Shown in pieces: positions 44,741 through 57,500 of a stretch of 64,000 nt of DNA. The notes under the pieces are model-generated. The model was not told the DNA's origin. It did not search any database and worked only from the letters and a program-made list of their open reading frames with translations. This DNA comes from Sternotherus odoratus (lineage: Eukaryota; Chordata; Testudines; Kinosternidae): NCBI GenBank assembly GCA_032164245.1, contig JAVMKO010000021.1:8748285-8812284 (forward strand), given 5' to 3'. The first letter of the stretch is position 1, and every line of letters starts with the position of its first letter. Position numbers and translations under genes: made by a program.

Positions 44741-46000
44741 CTACCAAAAACTCGACACCTTTCCGATATTGATTTGCACATTTTTGGTTTTTGTGAACCC
44801 TCCAAACGACAGATCCCAGAATGCACTGCAGCCAGCGCACACAAATATGGCTTGCATTCTAGGAAATTTAAACTGGGGGGGGGGGGGGAGGGGTTGTCCT
44901 GTCTCCCTTATCCTTGTCTGGCCTTGGGTTCCTCCTTAAACAGAGCAGGGAGTTGTCAGCTGTGGGCTGAGTTAACATTTAGCCTTTGGGGACACTGGTA
45001 TGTTGGCACCTGAGTAATGTAGACACTAGATTTTAACAAGACCCATGGGCTGAAATGGTCAAAAGTGACCATTGAGGTTTGGGTGCCTCATTTTGAAGCA
45101 CCTGATGACAACCAGAGGTGCTGAGCATCTGAACAGAGATGTGGAACAACACTCACTGAGGCCCATAGGAGCTGTCTTGGTGCCTCTGAACTTCAGGCCT
45201 CCGGTGCCTGAAATTGGGCACTCAAAAATGTAGGCCCGAGCAGACAACCACACCCGAGAGATGGCAGGATCCTCCTTCACACAGCTCGGACCTGTCACTG
45301 AATCCAGCTAAGCTGTGAATTTACTTTCATACCCTTTTGGGGGGATCGTTAACATAGCCATTGCTGCCATGGACCTAGTAAGTTTGACCCAACTTCTGTC
45401 ATTCAACCCCACCCCAGCACTGGTGTGGGTCTCTTCCACCATCCCTTCCCTGATCCATCCTCTGGGTCGGTACTGGCCCAGCTCTCCAGTCACTCTCCTT
45501 CACACCATCCCTATGCTGCAGTGGCGGGACTGAGCCCCTGTACCCCACACATCCCCTCTGGAATAAGTCATTCTATTCCTAAGTGGCTCCCACTCCATTG
45601 CAACTGCGTTGAGAGAATCTAGCTCGGGGTGTTCAGATCCAGAATACAAGGACCCAAACTGGATTGCAACCCCCATCTCTCTAGAAGCCGTGACAGCTGG
45701 GGAAGGCTGTGGTGGGAAAACTGTCCTCTAGGAGCCAGGGCTGCTATTAACGATCCCTTCTTTCCGGGGGCTGGGTGGATGCATAAATAAACCCCCTATT
45801 GCTGGAGAAGACCCGAGACCAGCCTGACCTGGACTATACCTCACTTTCTTACCACTTTACACAGTAGCTTGTCTTGAGGTTTGTGTTCTAGAAACTGCTG
45901 CTGTAACTGCCTGAGTCTTATACTGGAGGACTTTTTTTAATACTGTATTTTTGTACAACTTTTTTGAAGAGTATCGTTAAAGATTGGTCTTTTTTTTTTT
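44741..46000 (+). other. MYCL: Probable MYCL 3' untranslated region (end uncertain)
   Basis: No coding signal. An AATAAA occurs at 45786-45791, and an AT-rich stretch with GTATTTTTGTACAAC follows at about 45945, so the transcript may end near 45.8-46.0 kb. A block at 45020-45250 resembles an old dispersed amniote repeat with GGTGCC-type motifs. Confidence 0.35.
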
Positions 46001-46080
46001 TATGTGGGAGTGTGTGGGCGTTGTCCCTGCTGCAGCGGGGAGAGTAGGTGTTGGAGGGGGGAGTGTTCCTGCTGCCTTTG

Positions 46081-46372
46081 TAAGGGCTGGGTTATGCTAT
46101 GGGGGGGGTCGATGTAAGATACGCAACTTCAGCTACGGGAATAGCGTAGTTGAAGTTGCAAGACCTTAAATCGACTTATCTGGCCATCCTCACGGAGGCA
46201 AGTCCAACCGTGGCCGCTCCCCCGCCCACCCAACTTACTCCTCCTGCCAAGGTGGAGTGCAGGAGTCTATTTGGGGATCAATTTATCATGTCTAGATGAG
46301 ATAAGTTGATCCCCGATGCATCGATCGCTACCCCCCCCCCCCAGCCTGGTGGGCAGTGTAGCCGTACCCTTA
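46081..46372. repeat. Dispersed repeat with two strong hairpins (possible non-autonomous DNA transposon)
   Basis: Ends are loosely inverted (TAAGGGCTGGGTTATGC and GTGTAGCCGTACCCTTA). Inside are two near-perfect 15-bp stems: 46123-46137 with 46145-46159, and 46273-46287 with 46300-46314, each with one mismatch. The sequence resembles a repeat I recall as common in turtles. No target duplication is clear and no protein is encoded. Confidence 0.55.
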
Positions 46373-49300
46373 GAGTCCAAGAAGGGTCCTATGTTCTGAA
46401 ATACTGTTTGGCATTAAGTGAGCGATTCCTTGTGGGAAGATGTTAGTGGGACCCCAGCTCCTCAAACAGTACAAGGGCCTATTGAAGGGGGTTCTCCTCT
46501 CTGGGAGGATGAGGGTGAAAATGGACCTGTTTGGCTGACTTTCACATATTTCCCCAAAGCAGGCTCTTAGCAGGGCTGCTTAAGATCCCCTGTGTAGCCC
46601 AGGCCTGACAGCCGGGGCTGATCTAATTGTTGGCTGAAGTTACTTTGTCATTCCTGGGTGGGTAGAAGCCGCCTCTTAGAAGGAATCTCATCAGGCCTTA
46701 GCCTTTGTTTGCTGACCTGCAGCTACACTCCCTGAAGTTGCATTTGTTCAGCTGGGGCCAGTGTCTTCTCTCAGGCCTAGCAAATTGCCCTTTGATGTGA
46801 ATACTAACCAGTTAACTCAGTGGATGGGGGAGGGGAGTAGGACCAGTGGCGGTGGTCTCCCTTGGCACTGGGGGGGGAGGGGGGGCTGACTTTCTACTTT
46901 GCAGCAGAGACACAGGTGAGCTGTCTGGCTCCTAACAGACCTATTGAGCAACTTTAGAGTTAACACTGTGGTCGGATTTAGCACTTTCTTCATTACCTCA
47001 CACTTCATAAATAAATAAGTTACAAAGACAGACTGGGTTGGCTTTTTCCATAGAGTTGTTCCCTGGGTACCTGTTTCCAGGGGGGCCCGGAGCTGCCCTG
47101 ACTAACTTGCTCAGCCCTGGAGAAGGGAACAGGGGTGGTGTTATTGCATCAGTGGTTAAGATGAGCCAAGCTGCTGGGTCAGTAAGACTTTCACCTACAA
47201 CCCTTCCCTCTGCTGTTGGAGAAGAGCCTCCCTATCCCACTCACGAAGCTCTGCCTTTCTAGGAAGAGGAGTATGCTGTCTTTTGGCCATATCCCTGAAT
47301 GGCAGGATGAAAATTTCAGCAAAGGCAAGCAACAGTCACTGAGCGCACATCTAGGACTGACATGTGTCTACAGAATGATCACAGCTGTTAGATCCTCAAA
47401 TGTCCCTGGGGAAGGCTTGGATGATGGCTTGGGGGTGGGGGAAGTTTGCAGAAATTAGAGTGCAAGATATTTCGAGCCAAACAGTAGGATATTTTCCTTT
47501 AAGCAGCACATAGTCTCCTGCAAGCAAGACTAGTCCCTTTGTGTGGGCATTTCTCACAAAATCGAAAATGTGGAATGGCTACAGCAGTGGGTCCTGGGAA
47601 ACAAATCACCTGGATTAATTTCTCTTTAAGTGGTTTTATCAAGGAAGAGGGGCTGTGAGCTGAGTTCCTCTAATGGGGGACTCGATGTAATTTTAAACTC
47701 TGCTAATGGCACTACAGAACAGTCAGCATGGGGAATTCACTACCCCTGAAGGTCATCAAGATGAATATGATGATGAATTGTCAGTGAGTAACTCTAGAGG
47801 AAAGCTCAGATGGAATGAAATTGCTTGCTGTGGTGGAAGGAGGGTGAGACTTCCCTTTAGGGGCTACTAGAGAATTCCCTACATCCCCAGAGGCAGAGTT
47901 TAAAATATTTTTTTACCTTAATTTGAAGCATGTTTATTACCCATATTGCCCAGGTTATTGGTTTTAACTTCTGGAGGCAAAACCCTGTACTAAATGCAAT
48001 GGAGCACAGGCATGTTACTGCTCAGGCAGTCTCTAGAATGGGGCTAAAATGCCATTTCAAGAGGGGTTTAGTTGTCTGAATGAAGCAAGTCTTTTAAAGA
48101 ATGATTAATTAATGAGCTTAAAATGCTCTTTTTGGTTCCTGAAATAGCTGTCCTGTTTTACACTTCTTTGTGTGTTGCATCTGAGGAGGTCAAAGCATTG
48201 TACAGACCGGAGTTCAACTTTCAGTACTCTGCCATGACTTGCTAATGGTCACCTAGCAAAATGGGGAGTCAAAGTCAGGTGTTCTGACTCCTAGTCCCTT
48301 GCTCTCACCTGTGGTAAAGAATATAGGTTCAAAGTATCTGGATTTATTTTTACAGGAGTGTTCCAAGGAGTAGGGTGGGAAGGAATAATTAGTTGCATTC
48401 TTCAATGCACGGTAGTCTGTTGAATTGATCCCCTCTTGTTTATACATAGAGTCTGTTTGTCCCAGAGCATGACAAGAAAAAGACCGAAGGTGGAATTTTT
48501 ACATGCATCTTCATGAGTTAGCACAAGTTTAATTGAATGTCAATGGGACTTGTGCTGCTAAGCCATTTAGGCACCTAACTGATTGATTTCAGTGGCAGTT
48601 AGGATCCTAAATACTTTTTGAGGATCTGGGTTTTAAATACCTTTGAAAATTTCACCCAGAGACTCCATTTAGTTCAGTTTAGCAGTTGGATTGTACACAG
48701 GAAAAAAACAATTTCTGGAGACAGCATCTCTGTAAAGTTGTGCACTGAGCTAGTTTAGAAGTAGAGTTGCTGCAGCTAAGGGTGCTGGGAGGTACTGTCA
48801 CACATCCAGACTTGAAGTAGTAATAACAAGCCAAATACATGGTATCTGCCTTCAACACCCCCCACTATAAAAATTGTTCCAGCACCACTGTTTGGAAGGC
48901 TGCAAAAGTACTGGATTGTAATTAGATGAGACAGCAGTGTAAGGCCAGAGAAATGAGGGTCAGGATAACTTAAACCACAGTGCAAAAGCCTGCAGAGATT
49001 TTTTTATACACCTGTATAGAGGGAGAATAGCTGAGCTAGGTCTGGCTAGGGATAATATTAAAAAAAAAAATAGGCTTGCATAAAATTCTCAGATATCAAA
49101 TCACAACTCACTGAAGAGGATGGTTAGTGGAGTAAGCATCGTGTTTGAAATAGACCCATTGGAAGCACGGCTGAAAAATACAGCATAGATCTGTGAGTCT
49201 CTTGAATGATCTGTGTACACATTAAAGGTGCCAGGGTATTTTTATAAGGATGGTGTTTTGCTCTGTTAAAATTAACTACAGCGAGGTTTTTAAAGGGGTC

Positions 49301-49609
49301 CCTGCTTTTTTATTGGGGTGGGGGGAGAGGCTTAATGACAGAAGGTATGAAATATATTTAAATGAAACAAATAGGGCTGTTTGTGTTTGGAAGTTACACA
49401 ACTTCTGGGATCAGTCCATTTGAAATTTAGTCAATTTCAAACCAAGTTAAAAGTAGCTTTAGATGTTACACCTGTCCTTGAATCTTCCTGCCATTTTTGT
49501 CAGTTTTCAAGTGCAGCTTCCTCTCTTTAAAAATGCTTTTTTTTAGTATTCTATGAAAGACCCATGGAAAGGGACAGCACTATGTAAATATTGAAACTGA
49601 CTATACGTA
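46373..49609. other. MYCL-TRIT1 intergenic stretch, nothing coding
   Basis: Mostly AT-richer unique-looking DNA with short open frames only. Around 48580-48660 a segment with GCAGTTAGGATCCTAAATAC resembles an old dispersed repeat. Confidence 0.55.
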
Positions 49610-49611
49610 TA

Positions 49612-49911
49612 CAGTAGACTCTCGCTTATCCAGGATTGGATTAACCAGGATGTGGATTAACCAGGATGTAAAAAACAATATATGCGCAACTCGCAGGGCC
49701 GGCTCTGGCTTTGCTGCTGCCCCAAGCACACACACAAAAAACCCTCACGAGGGCGCAGGGAAGCCAGTGAACCAACCCCCTCATCCCCCCAGCGCAGGGT
49801 GGCTGGTGAACCAACCCTCCCCCCATATTTCCTATGGATGGTGATTATCTGGGATTTTATTAACCAGAATTAATATTTTCCCTATCATCCTGGATAATCG
49901 AGAGTCTACTG
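49612..49911. mobile_element. Tigger-like (TcMar) MITE with an internal insertion
   Basis: Terminal inverted repeats CAGTAGACTCTCGCTTATCC at the left and GGATAATCGAGAGTCTACTG at the right differ at one base and are flanked by TA (49610-49611 and 49912-49913), the mariner/Tigger target. The middle, from about 49697 (GCAGGGCCGGCTCTGGCTTT), looks like another repeat inserted into it. It encodes no transposase. Confidence 0.85.
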
Positions 49912-50417
49912 TACCTACACTGCTGCCAAAAGCACGAAATAAACAGAGAGCATATTTTGCCCTATAATCTCCTTCAGCAATCAGATTCTCAGGTGTTAGC
50001 GGTAATAATAGTAAATGGTTTCAGACAAAAGCCACATTTTTAAGTTCACATTGTCCTGTTAACACCATGCCTTTTAGGGGGTCATCCCATTTCATACTGC
50101 ATGTATTCTATCATTCCATGGACCATACTTTACTCTGCGACTGTTTTACTATGCTCTTGCAAAATCCTTCTTGTACAGGGTGAGTAATGTGTTCTGGATG
50201 AGTAAAGAATCATGTTTTTTCCATTCTTATCACGCTGAAGGGTGGGGTGTGAGGATTTGCGCCTGGCTTGGTAAAGTTTGTGACAGTTTGGCATGCCTGC
50301 TATAATTTCATCTCCTCCAATGATACGTCTCCTTGCTGCGTCTTGCTTTCACTGTTGCTATGCCAAAAGATGTATGTTGCTAGGATAAGAGCCATTTTCT
50401 CTCCCTCTTCCATATCC

Positions 50418-50682
50418 GTTGCTGCAGTAGAAGTCACAGAACCCCCCTCTGTTGCCTTGGTAACAGTCTCATCTTTTTCTTCCCTCTTCTCTCTGTTGCT
50501 ACAGTAACAGTTGCCTGCTCCCCATCTCTCCCTGTTGTCAATGTTGCAGCTTTAGCTCTTTATCCCTCTGTAGGGCATGTGTTCAGTCTCCATGGTAACA
50601 GTCTCCTGCTTTCCTCGGTTGCTATGGTAACACCCCCCCCCCATTTCTCATCTTCCCTCCACTTCTCTGGTGCTACAGTGCC
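50418..50682. repeat. Degenerate tandem array of X-box-like palindromes
   Basis: Palindrome-like 14-mers recur every 32-52 bp: GTTGCTGCAGTAGA at 50418, GTTGCCTTGGTAAC at 50451, GTTGCTACAGTAAC at 50495, GTCTCCATGGTAAC at 50586, GTTGCTATGGTAAC at 50618 and GGTGCTACAGTGCC at 50669, with a weaker one at 50534. They are separated by pyrimidine-rich CTCCTNTTTTCTTCCCTC-like spacers. The pattern looks like an old minisatellite whose unit contains the RFX-type site GTTGCCATGGCAAC. Confidence 0.7.
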
Positions 50683-50708
50683 AGTGCCCCTCATGCCATA
50701 TAGCCTAA

Positions 50709-50760
50709 ACCAGCGGTTCTCAAACTTTTTGAGACCGCGACCCCTTTTCCGGCTGCGTCG
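50709..50760 (+). mobile_element. hAT/Charlie-like transposon end
   Basis: CAGCGGTTCTCAAACTTTTT followed by GAGACCGCGACCCCTTTT matches the start of Charlie/MER5-type hAT elements. The other end is not evident. Confidence 0.5.
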
Positions 50761-51039
50761 GCACGGCGCAACCCCTCCGGTCCCTGCCGGGGGTGGGCTG
50801 CTGGCTGTGTCCCGGCCCCCCCACTCTGCTGTGGGCAGGCGGCAGGCTGCGCCCCGGCCCCAGTCCCCGCTGCGAGTTGCGGCAGCAGGAGCTCGCGACC
50901 CCCCCGGGGGACGGTCAGGCCCGGTCTGGCCCCCGTTGTGCTGGGCCCTGCCCCGAAGAGCAGCGGGCAGCTCATGGGCCCCCCTTTGAATTAGGAGCAT
51001 GTGTTGGGGGAGGGGGATAGTTCTGTTTAGGGCCCCCAA

Positions 51040-51500
51040 GGGGCCAGATGTTGGGGGGGGGGGCAGGGCCTGGCTTGGCTGGGAGAGCCTGAGCCCGCAG
51101 CGGGCTCCAGCTCTTCCCCACCCCCTAGGCCCAGGGCCTCAGCCACGGCCCCTCCCCCCTTCCCTTCCTCCCGCCCCTCCCCCCCCGGTTCCCATGGCAG
51201 CCGCCGCCATGGCCGCGGCCGCCGCCGCGCGCTCCCTGACCGGGCCCGGCCGCCGGGCGCTGCCGCTGGTGGTGATCCTGGGAGCCACGGGCACCGGCAA
51301 GTCCGAGCTGGCGCTGCAGCTGGGCCTGCGCCTGGGCGGCGAGATCGTGGGCGCCGACTCCATGCAGGTAGCGCCCGGGCGGGGGGATAGGCCTAGGCCG
51401 CGGGGGCCGCGCCCGCGGAGCCTCCCCGCGGAGCCTCCCCGCGGACGAGGGGCCGAGAGAGCCGCGGCCTCCTGAGGCGATGGGGGGGCGGATAACGCTG
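51040..51500 (+). promoter_or_regulatory. CpG island at the TRIT1 start
   Basis: GC- and CpG-rich DNA around TRIT1 exon 1, with no TATA box near the ATG. It is the likely promoter region, as expected for a housekeeping gene. Confidence 0.6.
51194..51367 (+). CDS. TRIT1: TRIT1 exon 1 (residues 1-58)
   Basis: 58 codons from the first ATG to GACTCCATGCAG before a GTAGCG donor. It contains the ATP/DMAPP-binding P-loop GATGTGKS. A second in-frame ATG at 51209 has a perfect GCCGCCATGG context, better than the first, and may be the start used for a shorter form. Both leave the P-loop intact. Confidence 0.94.
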
Positions 51501-54500
51501 CAGCACCGAGGGGACCCAGGAGACCCCCTCCCCCTTCCCCCCTGGTGCTGGTTCTGGGCTGGGTGGGGTGAACTCAAGGGCAGCCCCCCCCCCCGAAGAT
51601 TCACTCCAGGTGGGGGTGGGAGGGTTGCTCTGACCCCTGGTTCTCCCTGCAGCGGGGGCCCCTCAAATTGCACAGCCCTGGGTGTTTCAGTTCATGCCAC
51701 TGTTCACTCTGGTTTGCAACCTGCTCTGGCTTCCCCCAACTCACCCCCCATTGCCCCCCAATTACCGAACTCACACCCCATTGCCCCCCAATTACCGAAC
51801 TCACACCCCATTGCCCCCCAATTACCGAACTCACACCCCATTGCCCCCCAATTACCGAACTCACCCCGCATTGCCCCCAATCACCCACCCCCCAGAGGGG
51901 AATGATCCCACCAGACTGACTTGACTCCGGGTAGCTGCTGATTTTCTGCAAGAGCTGATGCTGCGCCCTTGAGATGTGATGGGGAAACAACAGAGATGTC
52001 TCTCCTTGTGCTCTCTTGGGTCTGACCCAGTAAGGCCATTCTTCTATTTATCAAGATCTGGAGGGGGAAGGAGAAAGTTGAATGATGTTTCTTTGTTTTT
52101 TAACCCACTTATAACTCATAAATGGTGGGACGGGTTTTGTTCAAATTTCCCTTCACCCCAAAAGAATTTCACCTTTGGAATGAGACTGGGCCTGGGCAAT
52201 TGAAACCCAAAAAGAATCAGTATGAGAAGTTGGGGTAACAAAGTCCTGTGGCACCTTAAAGACTAACTATAAAGTTTTGAAGCATAAGCTTTCGTGGGCT
52301 AATACCCACTTCGTCGGATGCAAGCAAGAAGTTATGAGCTCAGGGAATGCAAGAAGGGAAGTTGAAGCTCACATGCTTGCTCTTCGAAGCACTGCTTCCA
52401 ATCAGGATCCGCTAGCATGGACTCTTGGGTTGATGTTGCATCTCATTGAAGTCAATAAGACTCTGCGGAGCTGGTGAGACCTCCATAAATGAATCCCAGT
52501 GCAAGGTCAGGGTCTTACAATGTTAAATAAAACAGGGGACAGTAGCTCAAGGCCCCATTCCCGCACTGTGCTCTGTGTAGGTGGTCTCTTGCACTGCATG
52601 GAGCGCTGTTACTCTGTGAGGAGGGTGTTTGTGTATCTGTCATTGCAGAGGTCATTGTAGGATGAGGCTCCAAAGGAAGATAATGATCCAATTTGGAAGC
52701 TCAGTCCATGTGCTTCTATCACTGCTTATTAAAAGGACTGGCTGAATACATAGGCTTGGCAGAATTCAAATGTTATATTTGTATAATTTTGACCGATAAT
52801 ATGCTTATTTTAAACAGTTTTTCCATTTTCAACTATTTACATTTTCACGTTGCAGAAAATGATGGGTTTAAGTAATTATTTTTTTCAATTTTTATCAATT
52901 TTAATGTTCACAGAAATTTTGCAGGGGGAGGGTCAGGCAATAATTATTTAATATCAGTAGACGTTGAGATTCAAGAAGTTGAAAGTTTATAACAGATAAA
53001 ATACAAATTGCGGTGTGTGTTGAAATCAATGTTTGCTGACATTTACCAACACAAGACTAGTCCTTTTTAGCCTAAAGATAACTAGTATTAAAAACAATTT
53101 TTATTAGTCACTAATGACACCATAGAATCATGAAAATGACAGTGTCATCTTAAAAATCCCATGTAAACAAATCCATTTCTTTAGCTATCTTAGTAATAAC
53201 ATCTTAGTTTATTACAAGTGAAAGATGTTAACGCTTCCAGTGTATCTGTCACATTGGATTTCTGTTAGCTTGTACAAGGAAAATCAATGAAGTAAGTTTT
53301 GCTTTTGTTTATAGTCACTTTCACTGAGGTTCTTAGTGTTGCCATATTTGTATTTCAGACACTGATTTAAATTACTTTTACATTTTTCATCGCTTTGTAT
53401 TAAATTGTGGCAATATTCCAATAAGCTTCTTTTTTTACAATATTTTAATTTGGTGCCAAGTTCAAGGTGTTGATTTTTACCTTTTCATCCTGACATTTAA
53501 AAAAAAACTGGTGTTTCCCTCCCACCTGTGCTGTTGTCTGTTTTTTGCACTTCACCCAGTTTAGAAATTGAAACTGGACTTGTTGCTTTTACTTTCTGGT
53601 TCTAGGGAATTCAGTGCAAGTTAAGTTATTGGGGGTAAATCTTTCTAGTGTCGTGTCTTCATTAGGGTTTCTTCAAGTGCCATAATGCCTACGTCTACAC
53701 TATGAGCCAGGGGTTTCGCTAGCTCTCATCAAGCTAGTGGGAGTATAAGTAGCAGCATCACTGCCGGTCCAGGTAGCTCTGCCCCAGCTATGTTGCTATC
53801 TGTGCTCACATCAGGATGTGCCGATTTAGGGCACAGTGACCTTTAACAAGTTATTGGGTGCTGTGACTTCTTTTGGCTGGCATAGCAGAAATGAGTCTGA
53901 GTCATTGGGGGGAGGGGGGAGTCCACAGGTGAAAAAATGAGCAGGGACCAGGCTGTCTGGGGAGGCACAGCCTTCCCTACCCTGCCACCTCCATACAATT
54001 TCATAGAGGCTAGGCGGCGGTTGAGTGGTGCTGACCACTCCTGACAGGCTAGAAACAGCACACACACTGTTATTGTGTTACTCTAGCCCTCCCACCTTGT
54101 GAGATCTTGTCTCCTAGACTGGAAGCCCTTTGTCAGTTATGGGTTTTAATCGTAATTGGCATGATGACTTTCACGGCTGCGCTCCGTGCCTCAGTTTCCC
54201 CCCTTCGCTACTCTCCAGCCTCAGTGAAATGCTTTGAGATCTATGGGTGAATCTATCTAGGGATTTCCGTGGCCCACCTCTGAGTGCTCGAGCGGTGCTA
54301 AGTGTTGTCGTTCCCAGTGCTGCACTGGGAGGACTGATACTCCAGACTGCCCCTAATCTGCTTTGGGGCCTTAGACAGTAACAAAGGCTTATCTGAAACG
54401 CTTGCTGAAAATAGACATGAGTGTGGGGCTGAGGCTATCTCAGCTGGGAGGCCCTGAAGCCAGCCAGCTGGTGGAATCTCTCTTTTCTCTTCACTCCCTG

Positions 54501-57500
54501 TGTGTAAAAGGCTCCCTTTGTTCCGCTCCCAGCCCACATTCCTCCTCCTCTTGTTTCCAGATTTCTAGGGAGCCTCTCCCTCCCTGTTTATTCTCAGGGG
54601 AACCTTGAAGGATTGGACATGCCCTATAAACCTGCCCGTGTAGGGGGCTGGGCTCCTTCACTCCCTGCTCCCACCCCATCACCGGCCTCCCCTGCGGCCA
54701 GTCAAGTCCGGCCAGTAGCAGGAGCTTGGTGTGTATCGCTATGACTTCGGGGAAACAGGTGTGAACCAGGGGAGCTGAAACGCCCTCTTCCCATTGACTT
54801 CCGCTGGCTTTGTATCCGCCACAGCAGACCTGAATTGCCCCAAGCAATTACCAGTTCCCGTCTGCCTGTGTTAGATAATGGAGGGTAAATCAATAGGCTG
54901 CAGCCAGCCATGGGGCTTGTGGGCAGGGAACTGGATCCCGGACATCCCCTTCTGTCTGCTCTGAGCCCTGTTTGTGTTTGTGCTCAGCACTGGCTGCATT
55001 TCCCCAGGGCTGGCACATTTGGCCCCCTTCCTCCCAACTCTTCTTGATGCTCTTAAGAGGGTGCCAGTGGGCGGTGAGGAGAGGTCCTTTCCATGTCACC
55101 CCCGGGGCAAATTAAACAAGCAAATGTCATCTCGTTTCTCTCTGCTGCGTCCCTGAAATCTGCTATGACACTAGAAGGCCCACAGTCCCCCCTCTCCCCG
55201 TCAGGTGGAGGAATGAGGCCCAAAGAATTTGGCAGATATTGGCAAGGGTCCTTCCCAATCTTCTGGCTGTCTTGTAGGGACCAACATCAATTCCTTCTTC
55301 CTCCCTGCTCTCCATCTCCCCAGCATCCACTGGTCATTCCAGGAGATGCCTCAGAAGCCCAGCTGAGATCAGGCCCCTCACTGTGCAAGGTGCTGTACAA
55401 ATAGATGATTGCTGCCCTGAAGAGCTGGTGATCTAAACAGAGCAACTCCGGGCTAAGGGAGAAAGGCTGTAACCCTGGAGCAAGGGGACAGATGACACCT
55501 ATTAAGTTAGTGCCATGGTTTGGTGGCTTTGCTTTGAATTGTTCGGGTGTGGTTGTCCTGGGAGGAGAATTAGCTAATTAGAGACTGGGGGGGCTAAGGA
55601 GAATAGGGGAGAGGAAAAGGGGTGCAGGGAGGCCGGATGAAATGAGCTTGAGTCAAAGAGCCTGTGGAGGACGTTGGAGCAAACGGCCAATCAGCTCAGC
55701 TTGGCCAGAGTCAAAACGAGGGGGGCCGGTCTGTGCTCCTGCTGGCTGAGGCCAGGCCTACACCAGACAAAGTTTGCTGGGCTGGTTCTGCCGGCAAACT
55801 CTCCTCATGGAGCCCCGTCCTGTACCAGTGTCGCTTGTCGCTCGAGTGGGGGGAACGAGCCATTCCAGCGACAGGACTCTTGTACCGGGAGAACTGGAAC
55901 CACACCAGGGCTTTTGCTGTACAGACGTGTTGCAAAGTCACCTCCCTACCTGCCGTTGCTGTACCGCCAGGGTTTCCAGTGTTGACATGGCCCGAGTCTC
56001 TGGGGCAGCCCTTCCCTGGGCTGGGGGAGGGGGCAGGCCTGCCTTCCTTTCTCCCTGTTGTGTGCAGTTGCGGGGTGTGTGTGTGTCTGTCTGTCTTACA
56101 TCTACAAACTAGAGGGAGGCCCGGGGCTGAGGGGTTGACAGCTAGCAGTAGAGTGGGGATGAACCCGGCTCTCCAGTGTCACAGGCTGCTCTTGCCCCGC
56201 CCCGCCAGGCTGACGGACTTATTCCAGCGCAGGCGCTAACCATGGACAGAAAACCCCAGCCCGTGAGCTGCATGGCGCTGAAGGCGTCCTCTCTGGGAAC
56301 CGGCCCAGGGACTGGACTCCGTGGTTTCAAAGCAGGGCTTCTTCGGGCACCTCACACAAAGAAGGCCCAGTCCCCCTGGAAGCGTTGAAACCTGATTTCC
56401 CAACACAGAGGCTGCTTTATGAGCCGCGTCTTTGCCCGCGCACACGGCGCTGAGTGTCCCGGGGGAGCCCTGGGCTATAGAGCCCGACTCTGATCCGGGT
56501 TTGTTTGCAGGCTCTTTAGAGCAGTGGTGCAGCTGCTTCTCCGCCCGGGCTGCCAGCAGCGTCCGAGGCTCTGTGCTGTGCCAGGCCGGTGCCAGGGTCG
56601 GTGGGCAGACCTCGCTGACGAGACTTGTATTTGCACAGTGCCGCGAAGCATGCAAGGGACACACCCACCAGTGTAACAACGCGCTGTCCTGAAAGAGCGC
56701 TCCTCACGGGACTCTCCGAATTCCTTACAGCTGAGGCTCTGATATTTACACTGGGTAGTGCCAGGACTGGGGACTTACACCCCCCAGATGGTGGATCCTG
56801 GGCGTGACCTTGGTGTTTGTGCTGCCTGGATCCAGAGTCCAAAGAGTCCTTCAGAACGGTTGGCCTGTTTTTAAGAAAACCGTATTGCCTAAATCAAGGA
56901 ATGTGAGGCAGCAACTAACTAGTCACCAGCCTGGGAGCCGGGAGATCTGGGTCCCATCCCAGCTGTGCTGCTCACTCGCTGTCCGATGGGCAGACCCTTC
57001 CTGAGGGCCTCCATTTCACTAGGGATAACTCGACCTCACAGGATGTCATGACGGGCGGTGCTTTGAGATCGTTGCCTGAAAAGTGCACCAAAGTCTGTTT
57101 CCCGTTCCGCGAGGGGGGATTGAATAGCCCAGCGATACTAGACTACCTACCTGAGGGATGTTCGTAGTCAGGGGCTCAGAAAATGATCCAGTAGTGCTAT
57201 CTGCACAGTCTGTTTGATGACTGTGGGGGCGAGTCTTTTGCTGTTCCCGAAGGGGTGTGGCGTGTTGAGTTTGATCCGTGATTCTGCGTTTTCTTTTGGT
57301 AACTACCCAAAACACAGATCTTCCAGCGTGCCCCGGGCACTGTACTACACCATTGCCGGAAATGTTACAGTCTGTACGTCCACTCAGCTGCAGAGGGTGT
57401 GTGCAGAGGTGTGTGTGTATAGCAGGCAGGTGTGTGTGTGTGTGTGTGTTAAAGACGCATCCATAGAGATCAGTGTGGGATCACTAGATTAGCGTGTGGG

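Noticed and set aside
51738..51886. CRISPR-like repeat array
   Set aside because: The 30-bp units abut with no unique spacers, and the host is a vertebrate. It is a minisatellite.
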